Notes: a model not told the origin generated them from the letters alone. Shown: positions 35,775 through 45,231, counted from the first letter of the stretch. The stretch is 64,000 nucleotides of DNA from Arcobacter sp. CECT 8985 (GCF_004116495.1 NZ_PDKC01000006.1:33679-97678); one strand, 5' to 3'. Numbers and translations are program-made.

Positions 35775-37076
35775 TTAGTTTTTAAAAAGATTGAAGAACT
35801 TAATTAATCCAAATTCTTTAATTGTTAAATAAAATAGTATAAATCCACTAAGTGTGCTTGCAAGGGCAAGTCCTGCTGCTTTATAAGGTACAATAAGTAT
35901 CAAAGAAAATATAATGTTAAATGCTAATGCTTTCATTGAAATTTTAGCTGCAATAAATTGTTTTTCATGTGAATATAACCATAATGAAAAAATTTTTGCT
36001 ATACCAAAAGGAATAAGACCTATTAAATACATTGTTAAAATTAAAGCAGTATTTTGAGTATCAACTGAATTAAATGCACCTCTTTCAAATAGAACATAGA
36101 TAATAAAATTATTAAAAACAATTCCTATTAAAGTTGCAATAAAAAGTAAAAAAAATAAAATAACAGTTGATTTTTTTAATAAATATAATGCTCTTTGTTC
36201 ATCTTTATTTTTTATAGCTTTTGCAACCATTGGAAATAAAGCAGTTGAAGTTGCTATTGCAAAAAGTGCCAAAGGAAGTTGAAAAACTCTATTTGCATAA
36301 TATAAATATGAAATAGAACCTGTAACTAAAAATGAAGCAAGCCATGTATCTAAAAAAGCAGATATATGAGCAGTTGAACTACCAATTGTCGCACCTATGA
36401 AACTTTTATAAAATCTATTTTCCTCTTTTTTTTCATGTTTTTTGAACGTGAAAACTTTTAAAAGATTTTTCTTTTTTATTGCAATTAGGTGAACAATAAC
36501 TTGAAAAATTCCACCAATAAGAACTCCATATGATAGATAAAATGTTATTTCATATTTATCTAAATTTTTAGAAATTAATAGTGCAGCTATTAAAGATAAA
36601 TTTAAAAGTGCAGTAGAAAATGCAGTTGTAGCAAAATGATTTTTATATTGCAAAAGTGCTGCCATAAACGTAACAATAAATATAAGAGGTAGATAATAAA
36701 AGTTAATAGATACAAGTGGAGCTGCTAAATTTATTGTTTTTTCATCAAAACCTAATGCAATTGCTTTTGTTATTAATCCTGAAAATAGGGTAACAAATAA
36801 AGATAATACTATTAAAAAACCAATAAGTTGTAAAAAAATAATTGAAGAGAATCTAATTTTATATTTTGCTTTTGCATATGCAGGAATAAATGCTTGAGTA
36901 AAAGCTCCTTCTGCAAAAATTCGTCTAAATAAATTAGGTAATTTAAAAGCTACAAAAAATATATCACTATAAATATTTGCACCTAATATTGATGCTGTTA
37001 GTAGGTCTCTTATAAAACCTAAAATTCTTGAAAATAAAATGCCACTACTGTTTGTAAAAATTGATTTAATTAACAT
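35775..37076 (-). CDS. murJ: MurJ lipid II flippase
   Basis: 433 residues, shorter than E. coli MurJ (511), with about 12 membrane helices. The N-terminus S-x-x-T-x-x-SRILGFIRD and RRIFAEGAFTQAFIPAY are highly characteristic MurJ blocks containing the charged residues of the central cavity. It flips undecaprenyl-linked peptidoglycan precursor across the inner membrane. It lies upstream of the MsbA-like gene on the same strand. Confidence 0.9.
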   Translation of the reverse strand: MLIKSIFTNSSGILFSRILGFIRDLLTASILGANIYSDIFFVAFKLPNLFRRIFAEGAFTQAFIPAYAKAKYKIRFSSIIFLQLIGFLIVLSLFVTLFSGLITKAIALGFDEKTINLAAPLVSINFYYLPLIFIVTFMAALLQYKNHFATTAFSTALLNLSLIAALLISKNLDKYEITFYLSYGVLIGGIFQVIVHLIAIKKKNLLKVFTFKKHEKKEENRFYKSFIGATIGSSTAHISAFLDTWLASFLVTGSISYLYYANRVFQLPLALFAIATSTALFPMVAKAIKNKDEQRALYLLKKSTVILFFLLFIATLIGIVFNNFIIYVLFERGAFNSVDTQNTALILTMYLIGLIPFGIAKIFSLWLYSHEKQFIAAKISMKALAFNIIFSLILIVPYKAAGLALASTLSGFILFYLTIKEFGLIKFFNLFKN

Positions 37077-37159
37077 TTTGATATATTATCCAATTATTGC
37101 TTTAGAGGTTCAATAATTTTTTAGTATAATAATAAAATTTTTTTTAAGGATAATAAATT

Positions 37160-37501
37160 TTGAGTTATGAAGATATTTTTATTTTGGGATGGTTAGCAAA
37201 TATTTTTATGTTTTTTATTAATATTTTAGTAATAGTTATGGTTATAAAAAATAATGATTCAGAAAGTTTAAAAGAACAAAGTCTGGCAATAGAAAGTTTA
37301 AAAAAAGAGTTTGATAAGTACTACCCTTATCATAAGCAGTTGACTCTTTTAGCATACTTCTTACCATTTACTGGATTTTTTAGAGTAGGGTTTAGAATTT
37401 TTGAAATGTTTATGTTTTTATCAAAAAATAAAGGAGCTAATGTATATCATTTTATTGAATATAAATATACAAATGATATACAAAGAGCAAAAAACTCTTA
37501 A
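37160..37501 (+). CDS. Small membrane protein of unknown function
   Basis: 113 residues from TTG 37160, with AAGGA 9 nt upstream; no in-frame ATG is near. A strong hydrophobic helix at about 7-28 is followed by a charged, helical stretch (KEQSLAIESLKKEFDKYY) and a second, weaker hydrophobic region at about 60-88 (LLAYFLPFTGFFRVGFRIF). I do not recognise the family. It converges on the next gene so tightly that the two stop codons share bases (TTAA at 37498-37501). Confidence 0.6.
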   Translation: MSYEDIFILGWLANIFMFFINILVIVMVIKNNDSESLKEQSLAIESLKKEFDKYYPYHKQLTLLAYFLPFTGFFRVGFRIFEMFMFLSKNKGANVYHFIEYKYTNDIQRAKNS

Positions 37502-39015
37502 TTTAAAATTTTAAAGTCATTTTTACTATAAATAACAATTTGTGGTACTTGTTTAAAATAGCCAATATGACCTTTTTTTATTAAAAGTTTAGTTTCATTT
37601 TTTGGAATTAAACTTTTATTTTTAAAATATACTTTTATTTTTTTGTTTTTGTAATATAAATTTTTATTTTTGTATGTAAAAATTAAATCTTTTATCACTT
37701 CATTTTGTAAAGACAAATCTTTGAAATTTATATATTTTTTGATATATAAATTTTCAACATTATTGATTTTTTTGCCTTGAGTCAAAATCATAAATTTATC
37801 AATCTCTTTTAATCCATAAAACTCTTTTATTGATGATATTTCTATATTATAAGAGTGATTTAGTTTTAAATCTTTTGCATTATATACAAATATTGCTCTA
37901 TTATTTTTTTGTTTAATGATTGCAATATTTTTATTTTTATAAATCACAATAGCATTTTTTAATATAACGGGATTATTTATTTGTCCTATTTTATATAGAT
38001 CTTTTATATTTGAAAGATTTTGTTCTTTTTGTTCAGCTTTTTTAGTTGTAAATGTAGCAAAAATAGGTAAATGGTCTGAAAAACCATTTTGTTTTTTCAT
38101 ATTCCATCTATTTATTTTTCTATTTTTTATCAAGTATTTTGGCTTGAAAACATTAAAACTATTATAAACATATGATATATTTTTATTATCAAATAAACTT
38201 GCTGGAATAATCATATTATCAGGTGTTGAATTATTTGATTTAAATATATAAGAGTATCTATCTTGATATGGTAAATCTAACCATAAGTTATAATGAGAAT
38301 ACTGTTTATTTTTAATAGTACCTTTTGATACAAAACTATTATTTACAGTTGTATTTAATATATCATTAATACCTGTTATATGCATAGTATCGTTAAGTTT
38401 TTTATTTGTGTAAAGTGTTTGCTTTTCATTATAATTTGAATTTAAATCACCTAAGATAATATAATCCATATCAGAGTCAAGTTCTTTTACTCTTTTTAAT
38501 AATTCAAATGCATATTTTACTCTATATCTTTCTTTAGATCTTTTTGATGGCCAGTGATTATTAAATATTTTGAATTTAGCTGCATGTAAAATAAAAGTTG
38601 TTTCAAGAATTGGTCTAAATATTTTATTTGGGAATCTTACATTAATTTGTTTGTTATTTAATATTTTTATTTTACTTAATATGGCAACTCCCACACTACT
38701 ATTTTTATATTTTATAAATTTATAGTATTTATATTCTGGAAGCTTTTTTTTTAAATTATCAATTACTTCTTCTGATTCAATCTCTTGCAGTGCAATAATA
38801 TCTGCATTTAAATCATTTATTACTTTTACAACATTTTTAAGTTTTGTTTCGTAAGCTTTTTTATTCCAGTGTGAGCGATTGGGAATAAACTCTTTATATT
38901 CAGTTTTATCATAATTTAAATCAAAAAAATTTTCTACATTATAAGAGGCTATTTTAAACTCTTTAGAAAATAAAAAAGTAGATATAAAAATTAAAAGTAT
39001 TATTGTTTTTTTCAT
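37498..39015 (-). CDS. Secreted endonuclease/exonuclease/phosphatase-family protein
   Basis: 505 residues with a signal peptide (1-17, cleavage near FSKE). The EEP catalytic domain spans about 20-320: IASYNVENFFD, ALQEIES (metal Glu), NNHWPSKRS (His), IILGDLNSNYNE (Asp/Asn) and a final SDHLPIFATF (Asp-His). The last 165 residues are Lys/Asn-rich and beta-rich, with NIEISSIKEFYGLKEI reminiscent of the OB-like module attached to extracellular nucleases. I infer a periplasmic or extracellular DNase; phospholipase activity is the alternative in this superfamily. Confidence 0.75.
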   Translation of the reverse strand: MKKTIILLIFISTFLFSKEFKIASYNVENFFDLNYDKTEYKEFIPNRSHWNKKAYETKLKNVVKVINDLNADIIALQEIESEEVIDNLKKKLPEYKYYKFIKYKNSSVGVAILSKIKILNNKQINVRFPNKIFRPILETTFILHAAKFKIFNNHWPSKRSKERYRVKYAFELLKRVKELDSDMDYIILGDLNSNYNEKQTLYTNKKLNDTMHITGINDILNTTVNNSFVSKGTIKNKQYSHYNLWLDLPYQDRYSYIFKSNNSTPDNMIIPASLFDNKNISYVYNSFNVFKPKYLIKNRKINRWNMKKQNGFSDHLPIFATFTTKKAEQKEQNLSNIKDLYKIGQINNPVILKNAIVIYKNKNIAIIKQKNNRAIFVYNAKDLKLNHSYNIEISSIKEFYGLKEIDKFMILTQGKKINNVENLYIKKYINFKDLSLQNEVIKDLIFTYKNKNLYYKNKKIKVYFKNKSLIPKNETKLLIKKGHIGYFKQVPQIVIYSKNDFKILN

Positions 39016-39033
39016 TTAGGTTTCTATTATAAA

Positions 39034-39063
39034 AGTAAAGTAAAGAAAAATCTTTACTTTACT
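39034..39063 (-). terminator. Terminator of desulforubrerythrin gene
   Basis: AGTAAAGTAAAG (39034-39045) pairs perfectly with CTTTACTTTACT (39052-39063) over a 6-nt loop. On the minus strand it is followed by TTTTATAATAG. It includes the stop codon at 39062-39064. Confidence 0.7.
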
Positions 39064-39715
39064 ATTTTTTTGTATTTTGTCTTGAGAAGTATTCTTGAGG
39101 GTGTTTACATACTGGACAGGCTTTAGGTGGTTTTTTACCTCTATGAACGTGACCACAAACTTCACAAATCCACTCTTCATCTCCATCATCACTTTCAAAC
39201 TCTTTTCCACTTTCAAGTCTTTCTAAAAGCGATTTATACATATTTTCATGTTCTATTTCAACTTTTCCAATTAGTTCTAACATTTTAGAAATTTTATTAT
39301 GACCTTCTTCTTTAGCAATTTTTGCAAAATCAGGATACATAGTTTCATTTTCATAACTTTCTCCTGCAATTGCATCATTAAGGTTTTCAATTGTATTTCC
39401 TAGTTCTTTACCTGTTAAAAGTTCATTACATGATCTTAATTCTAAATTGGCATGTTTTTTTTCATTATTTGCTGCTCTTTGAAAATGTTCTGCAATATCT
39501 CTGTAGCCTTCTTTTTGAGCAACTTTTGCATAATACTCATATTTATTTCTTGCCATTGATTCTCCAGCAAATGCTTTCATTAGATTTACAACTGTTAAAT
39601 CTTCTGTAATCATTTCCATTTTTTCTCCACAGCAGTGAAGTTCTCCTCCACCAACTGTTTGAACTTCTACTTTATTACCACATTTATTACATTTATATGA
39701 TTCATATTGTCTCAT
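39062..39715 (-). CDS. rrc: Desulforubrerythrin (peroxide reductase)
   Basis: 217 residues in three parts. Residues 1-38: a desulforedoxin-like iron site (CNKC near 9 and CC near 28). Residues 45-165: a ferritin-like di-iron domain with two E-x-x-x-H-type helices ([22 protein letters not shown]). Residues 178-217: rubredoxin with CEVCG and CPVCK. This three-domain layout matches Campylobacter jejuni desulforubrerythrin (Rrc), an NADH-linked hydrogen peroxide reductase of the cytosol. It is divergent from a PerR-type regulator, with a PerR-box-like dyad upstream of its -10 (TATAAT, minus strand, 39765-39760). Confidence 0.9.
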   Translation of the reverse strand: MRQYESYKCNKCGNKVEVQTVGGGELHCCGEKMEMITEDLTVVNLMKAFAGESMARNKYEYYAKVAQKEGYRDIAEHFQRAANNEKKHANLELRSCNELLTGKELGNTIENLNDAIAGESYENETMYPDFAKIAKEEGHNKISKMLELIGKVEIEHENMYKSLLERLESGKEFESDDGDEEWICEVCGHVHRGKKPPKACPVCKHPQEYFSRQNTKK

Positions 39716-39791
39716 TTTATATTCCTATTTATTTATTTGATGAAATACATCTATTAAAGATTATATTTCAACTAAACTTAAAATTTAATCT

Positions 39792-39806
39792 TTATAATAC
39801 AGATAA
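39792..39806. promoter_or_regulatory. PerR-box candidate upstream of rrc
   Basis: TTATAATACAGATAA matches the PerR consensus TTATAATNATTATAA at 11 of 14 defined positions. It lies about 27 bp upstream of the probable rrc -10 hexamer. Confidence 0.5.
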
Positions 39807-39909
39807 TTTTTTTCTTTTAATAATTATAATTAGTAGAAACTTAAAGGAAAATTATTTTCCATTGATACTTTTTGATACTTAGGAAAGTTTTTATTATATT
39901 TTAATAAAA

Positions 39910-39924
39910 TTATAATGACTGTAA
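39910..39924. promoter_or_regulatory. PerR-box candidate upstream of perR
   Basis: TTATAATGACTGTAA matches TTATAATNATTATAA at 12 of 14 defined positions and includes a TATAAT that could be the perR -10, 59-73 nt before the start codon. It implies autorepression. Confidence 0.55.
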
Positions 39925-39982
39925 ATATAAGTAATTAAAAAGTGATATATAGTGTATTTCACAGAGAGAAAGGCAGATTAAT

Positions 39983-40390
39983 ATGATGAACTGTACAACT
40001 TTATTAAAAGAGTATAATTTAAAAGTGACACCGCAAAGAGTTGCTATAGTTGAAGAGTTATATAAAAATGGTCATATGAATATTGATGATTTATATAAAA
40101 AGCTTCTATCTAAGTTTCCATCTATTTCTCTTGCTACAATTTATAAAAATGTTAATGCAATGATCGAAAAAGTATTTTTAAATGAAGTAAAAATACCAAA
40201 TTCGAAATCAGTTTATGAATTAGTAAAAGAAGAGCATTCTCATTTAGTTTGTTCATCTTGTGGCAAAATAGAGGATATTGATTTATCAATTGGTTCTTTA
40301 GTAGAAGAAGCGACTGCTTCAAAAAACTATAAAATTCAAGAAGCAAGTGTAGTATTTACTGGACTTTGTCCAACTTGTTCAAATAAATAG
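39983..40390 (+). CDS. perR: Fur-family peroxide-responsive regulator (PerR-like)
   Basis: 135 residues. N-terminal winged helix (KVTPQRVAIVEELYKNGHM, then SLATIYKNVNAMIEK), then the dimerisation domain with the structural Cys4 zinc site CSSC near residue 90 and CPTC near residue 130, and the regulatory His in EEHSHLVC. Divergent from a rubrerythrin gene, with two dyads close to the PerR consensus between them. This argues for PerR over Fur or Zur. A metal-catalysed-oxidation sensing mechanism is family knowledge, not shown here. Confidence 0.82.
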   Translation: MMNCTTLLKEYNLKVTPQRVAIVEELYKNGHMNIDDLYKKLLSKFPSISLATIYKNVNAMIEKVFLNEVKIPNSKSVYELVKEEHSHLVCSSCGKIEDIDLSIGSLVEEATASKNYKIQEASVVFTGLCPTCSNK

Positions 40391-40416
40391 TTTAACTTTA
40401 TTAAGTTAAACTATTT
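40385..40416. terminator. Bidirectional terminator perR/CaCA
   Basis: Perfect 14-bp stem AAATAGTTTAACTT (40385-40398) / AAGTTAAACTATTT (40403-40416) with a TATT loop. It contains the stop codons of both converging genes. Confidence 0.8.
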
Positions 40417-41321
40417 TGTATTACTAATCCTAAAACTACCAACAAAGCAATTCCAGCAGATTTATTATAAAGTTTATTTGCAGTTATAAGCACTAACATA
40501 AGTGAAACTACAAATGCAGCCGCTATATCAAAAAAGTTTGCACTCAAATCAACTTTTAAATCATTTATAATAGAACTTAATCCTAAAACCATTGTAAAGT
40601 TAGCAACATTTGAACCAATAATATTACCAATTGCTAAATCTGCATTATTTTTCATAGCTGATTTTATTGAGATTACTAGTTCTGGTAAACTTGTACCAAA
40701 TGCAATTAAAAATAATCCAATTACCCATTCACTAACACCAAAGTCTCTAGCAATATTTGTAGCACTATCAATAGCAAAATCTGCACCAACAATTACAAAT
40801 ATAAAGCCAAGTGCTAATAATAATGCAGTTTTTCCCCAAGCAAATTTCTCTTTTTCCAAATCTTCATCAATTTGATCAACTTGATTAGAATTAATTAAAA
40901 AAATGATGTATCCTAACATTAAAAACAAGAATAAAACACCATCTACGGCATTTAATTTCCCATCAATTGACATTAATATAAATACTAATATAGGGAATAA
41001 AGACCAAGCTGAATCTTTTGCAAATAGATCTCTTTGTGGGGATATTTTTTTGGCAATTAAAAATACACTTCCCAAGACTAGTGAAATATTAAAAATAGTA
41101 CTTCCAATAACATTTGCAACTGCGATATCTCCACTTCCTTTCACTGAAGCAGATATAGAAACCGCCATTTCTGGTAGACTTGTACCAACGGCAACTAGTG
41201 TTGCTCCAATTACGAAGTGAGAGATATTATAATATAAAGCGATTCTTTCACTTTGTTGTATTATAAAATCTGCACCGTATATTAATGCACCCATTGATAT
41301 TATAAAAATTATAAAATCCAT
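40401..41321 (-). CDS. CaCA-family Na+(or H+)/Ca2+ exchanger
   Basis: 306 residues, about ten membrane helices in two homologous halves. Each alpha-repeat is clear: VAVGTSLPEMAVS followed by ANVIGSTIFN near residue 45-80, and IAFGTSLPELVIS followed by GNIIGSNVAN near residue 205-240. The Glu in each repeat binds the cation. It resembles YrbG. It exports Ca2+ or a related cation in exchange for Na+ or H+. Follows ybeY by 2 nt. Confidence 0.88.
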   Translation of the reverse strand: MDFIIFIISMGALIYGADFIIQQSERIALYYNISHFVIGATLVAVGTSLPEMAVSISASVKGSGDIAVANVIGSTIFNISLVLGSVFLIAKKISPQRDLFAKDSAWSLFPILVFILMSIDGKLNAVDGVLFLFLMLGYIIFLINSNQVDQIDEDLEKEKFAWGKTALLLALGFIFVIVGADFAIDSATNIARDFGVSEWVIGLFLIAFGTSLPELVISIKSAMKNNADLAIGNIIGSNVANFTMVLGLSSIINDLKVDLSANFFDIAAAFVVSLMLVLITANKLYNKSAGIALLVVLGLVIQNSLT

Positions 41322-41323
41322 TT

Positions 41324-41743
41324 TTAAGAGTTCCTTATTATTAGACTATCTGGTAAGTTATATTTTGTAATTAATTCTTCTTCTTTTTGTCTATGTTGTC
41401 CCTCATCAATTTCATGGTCATATCCAAGTAAATGTAATAATCCATGAATAAAAAGTAGAGTAAATTCATTTTGTATTGAGTGATTATACTCTGTTGCTTT
41501 GTCTTCTACAAAGTTTTTTGAAATTACAATGGAACCTAGTGGCATTTGGGGCATATCAAACTCTAATGGAAAACTAAGTACATCAGTTGCCTTATCAATA
41601 TTTCTATGTTGTTTATTTAGTTCTTTTATTTGTTCATTATCAGTAATAATTAGTTCAATATCTTTAGTAGTTAAACTATTTGAAATTTCTTCAAGTAAAG
41701 TTATATCAATATTTAAATCTACTTGATCATCCAATTCAATCAT
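41324..41743 (-). CDS. ybeY: Endoribonuclease YbeY (rRNA maturation)
   Basis: 139 residues. The metal site HGLLHLLGYDHEID (H-x3-H-x5-H) near residue 105 and the upstream block KATDVLSFPLE are diagnostic. It acts in 16S rRNA 3'-end maturation and ribosome quality control. It lies between radA (55 nt) and the CaCA exchanger. Confidence 0.93.
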   Translation of the reverse strand: MIELDDQVDLNIDITLLEEISNSLTTKDIELIITDNEQIKELNKQHRNIDKATDVLSFPLEFDMPQMPLGSIVISKNFVEDKATEYNHSIQNEFTLLFIHGLLHLLGYDHEIDEGQHRQKEEELITKYNLPDSLIIRNS

Positions 41744-41798
41744 ATAATCCCCATCTATATTTTTTGTGCAATAATACCTAAATAACTTTAATCTTATT

Positions 41799-43148
41799 TT
41801 AGAATAATTCTATCATTTTTGGAACTTCTTCAACTGGATAAATTTTAAGATCCAATTTAATATTTGGTTTTTGAGCACATATTACTTTTTTTATACCTTG
41901 TGCTTGTGCTTCTTTTAATCTCATATCAAGAGAATAAACATCTTTAATCTCTCCTGTTAATGAAACTTCTCCAATAAATGCTGATTCTTTTGATAGTGGT
42001 CTATCTCTAAATGAACTTATAATACTAGCAATAACTGCTAAATCAGCGGAACTTTCTTTTATTCTAATACCACCACTTATATTTATAAATACATCGTAAT
42101 TGTTTAAAGGTAAATCTATTTTCTTCTCAAGTAATGCAAGTAACATATTTAATCTATTTACATCAAATCCTGTAGCACTTCTTTTAGGATTTGGATACGT
42201 ACTTTCAGAAACTAAAGCTTGAACTTCTAATATTAAAGCACGACTTCCTTCCATTGCTACTGTTAATGCTGAACCACTTTGCGGTTTTGATTTATCAAAA
42301 AACTTAGATGCTATATCTTTAGCACTAACTAAACCTTCATTTGTCATCTCAAAGATACCAATTTCAGAAGTTGAACCAAATCTATTTTTAAAGCCTCTTA
42401 ACATTCTTATTTCTTTACTTGCTTCACCTTCAAAGTATAAAACAGTATCAACCATATGTTCTAAAACTCTTGGACCTGCAATACTTCCATCTTTTGTTAT
42501 ATGTCCAATTATAAACATAGCAATTTCACTATCTTTTGCTTTTCTCATCAATTCAAAAGTTATTTCTCTTACTTGTGAAACAGAACCTGGAGCTGAAGTT
42601 AAATTTGATGAATAAATAGTCTGAATAGAATCAATAATACAAACTTCATACTCTTGTCTTAATAGTTCATCCATTACTTCTTCAAGTTTAATTTCACTTA
42701 ACAAATATAAATTATCATTGTTTGATTCTAATCTATTAGCTCTTAGTTTTATTTGTCCAGCACTCTCTTCTCCTGATACATATAAAACTTTTTTACCAGA
42801 TTTAGCAATACTTCCTGCAACTTTAAGTAGTAGTGTTGATTTACCAACTCCTGGACTTCCTCCTATTAAAGTAAGACTTCCTGGAACTATTCCACCACCT
42901 AAAACTAAATCAAATTCATCATTATTAGATGAAAATCTAGAAACATCATCTTGCTTAATTTGTGTAATAGGAGTTGCTTTTGAAGTAGAACTACTTACTT
43001 TTGCTGTTTGTTTTATTATCTCTTGTTGTTCTTGATTTAGTTCTATGAAGCTATCCCATCCTCCACAATTTGGACATTTTCCTAGCCATTTTGTAGATTG
43101 CTCACCACAGTGTTGGCACTCAAATAGAGTTCTTTTTTTCTTTGCCAT
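41799..43148 (-). CDS. radA: DNA repair protein RadA (Sms)
   Basis: 449 residues. N-terminal four-Cys zinc finger (CQHCG, CPNCG), RecA-like ATPase with Walker A GGSPGVGKST near residue 83, the RadA-specific KNRFG motif (FKNRFGSTSEIG) near 255, and a Lon-protease-like C-terminal domain (about 285-449). It promotes branch migration in recombination repair. First gene of radA-ybeY-CaCA. Confidence 0.96.
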   Translation of the reverse strand: MAKKKRTLFECQHCGEQSTKWLGKCPNCGGWDSFIELNQEQQEIIKQTAKVSSSTSKATPITQIKQDDVSRFSSNNDEFDLVLGGGIVPGSLTLIGGSPGVGKSTLLLKVAGSIAKSGKKVLYVSGEESAGQIKLRANRLESNNDNLYLLSEIKLEEVMDELLRQEYEVCIIDSIQTIYSSNLTSAPGSVSQVREITFELMRKAKDSEIAMFIIGHITKDGSIAGPRVLEHMVDTVLYFEGEASKEIRMLRGFKNRFGSTSEIGIFEMTNEGLVSAKDIASKFFDKSKPQSGSALTVAMEGSRALILEVQALVSESTYPNPKRSATGFDVNRLNMLLALLEKKIDLPLNNYDVFINISGGIRIKESSADLAVIASIISSFRDRPLSKESAFIGEVSLTGEIKDVYSLDMRLKEAQAQGIKKVICAQKPNIKLDLKIYPVEEVPKMIELF

Positions 43149-43324
43149 CTATTCTCCTAATGTAGTAATGAATTTTATAGAAAAGTAATTTAATTCTTTT
43201 TGTGATTTTATCGAATATTGTAAATATTTTTAAAAAATATTTCATATTGCCATAAATCAGATAATAAATAGCAAATTAAAACATTTTTATGTTAAAGTAA
43301 TAGATAAATTTAAATGGAAAAGAA

Positions 43325-43747
43325 ATGAAAAAAATAAAAATAATTGTACTTTTCGTTGTGCTATTTGTAAGTTATGGGTTAGTTCACTCATCATCAAATG
43401 ATATACAAATAGATAAAAATCTATTAAAAAAATATATTCTTAAGATATCATTACCTGATGTTTTTCCAAAACATTTAGAGATTATAACTCCTGATCATCA
43501 AACTTATGTATTACAAGATGATACTCAAGGTGTTGAGTTATATCCACAAAAAGAGTTTGAAAAATTACGTGAAATTACTCTTGATATGAATACTTTAGTA
43601 GGAACTACATGGAAAGATTCAAAGAAAATAAAAGAAAAAATATTTACTGAATCTGGTAACTATACTATATATTTTGCTGATGAATTAGAAACAGAAATAG
43701 ATAATAGTTTCTCTTTAAAAAAAGTTATATATTATGAAAAGAGATAG
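43325..43747 (+). CDS. Exported protein of unknown function
   Basis: 140 residues with a signal peptide (hydrophobic 5-20, cleavage near VHSSS). The mature part is small, charged and probably beta-rich (ISLPDVFPKHLEIITPDHQTY; NYTIYFADELETE). I do not recognise it. It is preceded by a clean promoter-sized gap (43149-43324) and lies 12 nt before an EamA transporter gene, probably co-transcribed. Confidence 0.65.
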   Translation: MKKIKIIVLFVVLFVSYGLVHSSSNDIQIDKNLLKKYILKISLPDVFPKHLEIITPDHQTYVLQDDTQGVELYPQKEFEKLREITLDMNTLVGTTWKDSKKIKEKIFTESGNYTIYFADELETEIDNSFSLKKVIYYEKR

Positions 43748-43759
43748 TTTGGAGAATAT

Positions 43760-44656
43760 TTGAAAAATACTTCTGATTTACAAGCGCATTTATATGTATT
43801 ATTGGCAACTTTTTTAATTGCAGGTTCTTTTATAGCTTCTCAAAAACTTGCAAATACACTAAATCCTTTCTCTCTTACTCTTCTTCGATTTGTTGGAGCA
43901 ATTGTTATTATGGCACCATTTATTTTAACTAAGAAAGTATTTCGAAATGGTATTTTGAAGACTTTACCAAGAGCACTTATTATTAGTTTTTTTTATTCTT
44001 TTTATTTTATGGGTATGTTTAAAGCATTGAAAACTACAACAGTTTTAAATACAGCAACTTTATATACTTTAGTTCCTTTAATGACTGCAATTTTAGCTTT
44101 TTTTATTTTTAAAGAAAAAATCACATTAAATAAATTATGGGTATATATTGTAGGATTGATTGGTACTATTTGGGTTATATTTAAAGCAAATTTTGATTTA
44201 TTTTTATCATTTAGTTTAAATCATGGTGATTATATATTTTTAATAGCATCTGTTTCAATGTGCTTTTATTCAATTAGTATTAAATTATTATATAAAAATG
44301 ACAATGCTATAGTACTAGTTTTTTGTACTTTAATAGGTGGTGCTTTATGGATGAGTTTGGGAATGTTAGTATTTCAAAAACCATTAAATTGGCAGGTTAT
44401 TCAAGGAGAACTTATTTATAATATGCTGTATTTAATTATTGGAACAACAATTATAACTTTATTTTTATATCAAAAGAGTACAGTAGTACTTGGACCATCA
44501 AAAGTGATGTCTTATATATATTTAAATCCAGTTGCAGTTGCAATTTTACTTTTTATTATTGATAATAAAAGTATAGATAAAATTGTTATTCCTGGAATTA
44601 TTATAACCTCTATTGCAACTGTAATGTTACAAAGAGATAGAAAGGTTTTAAAATGA
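43760..44656 (+). CDS. EamA/DMT-family transporter
   Basis: 298 residues from TTG 43760 with GGAGAA upstream. Ten hydrophobic helices in two EamA repeats; the N-terminal L-x-x-F-L-I-A-G-S-F-I-A-S and TLLRFVGAIVIMAPF blocks and the closing G-P-S-K-V-x-x-Y-I-YLNPVAVAIL block are typical. It exports or imports a small metabolite; the substrate is unknown. It overlaps the esterase gene by 4 nt (ATGA). Confidence 0.85.
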   Translation: MKNTSDLQAHLYVLLATFLIAGSFIASQKLANTLNPFSLTLLRFVGAIVIMAPFILTKKVFRNGILKTLPRALIISFFYSFYFMGMFKALKTTTVLNTATLYTLVPLMTAILAFFIFKEKITLNKLWVYIVGLIGTIWVIFKANFDLFLSFSLNHGDYIFLIASVSMCFYSISIKLLYKNDNAIVLVFCTLIGGALWMSLGMLVFQKPLNWQVIQGELIYNMLYLIIGTTIITLFLYQKSTVVLGPSKVMSYIYLNPVAVAILLFIIDNKSIDKIVIPGIIITSIATVMLQRDRKVLK

Positions 44657-45207
44657 TAATTTATATACATGGTTTTGGAAGTAGTGCTGTAGGTGGTAAA
44701 GCATCGATATTAAGAGAAAGATATAAAACAAATATCTTGATACCATCTTTATCTAATATCCCTGATTTAGCTGTAGATACACTCGAACAATTAATTATAT
44801 TTTTAAAGCAAAAAGGTGAAAAAATAAATTTGATAGGCTCTTCTTTGGGAGGTTTTTACGCAATATATCTTGCAAATAAATATAATTTAAAAGCAGTATT
44901 AATAAATCCTGCAATTTATCCATACAAAACTTTAAATAAAATAGGTAAAGCTACAAATTATTATGATTTATCAACATTTGAATGCAATAAAAATCATTTG
45001 GAACAATTAAAAAAATTCGAAATTAAAGATGATATTAAAAATCAAGAGAATTTCTTTGTTTTATTAAAAAAAGGTGATGAAGTTTTAGATTATAAAGAGG
45101 TTTTAGAAAAAATGCCAAAGGCTAAAGCTATTGTAAAAGAGGGTGGAGACCACTCTTTTACGGATTTTGAAATGTATTTAAAGGAAGTTGAAAATTTCTT
45201 CAAATAA
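44653..45207 (+). CDS. YqiA/YcfP-type alpha/beta-hydrolase (esterase)
   Basis: 184 residues. MIIYIHGFGSS is the oxyanion-hole strand, IGSSLGGFYA near residue 60 holds the nucleophile Ser, KKGDEVLD the Asp and GGDHSFTDF the His. It belongs to the small esterase family of YqiA/YcfP. Natural substrate unknown. Last gene of a three-gene unit; its stop is inside a strong terminator. Confidence 0.82.
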   Translation: MIIYIHGFGSSAVGGKASILRERYKTNILIPSLSNIPDLAVDTLEQLIIFLKQKGEKINLIGSSLGGFYAIYLANKYNLKAVLINPAIYPYKTLNKIGKATNYYDLSTFECNKNHLEQLKKFEIKDDIKNQENFFVLLKKGDEVLDYKEVLEKMPKAKAIVKEGGDHSFTDFEMYLKEVENFFK

Positions 45208-45231
45208 AACTGGAATTATTTTCCAGTTTTA
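45205..45231. terminator. Bidirectional terminator
   Basis: Perfect 11-bp stem TAAAACTGGAA / TTCCAGTTTTA with a TTATT loop. It overlaps the stops of the esterase gene and of the convergent cytochrome gene. Confidence 0.8.

Noticed and set aside
39016..39216. 66-codon minus-strand frame overlapping the rubrerythrin gene
   Set aside because: Out-of-frame reading of the rubredoxin end of rrc; the rrc frame has all metal-binding cysteines.
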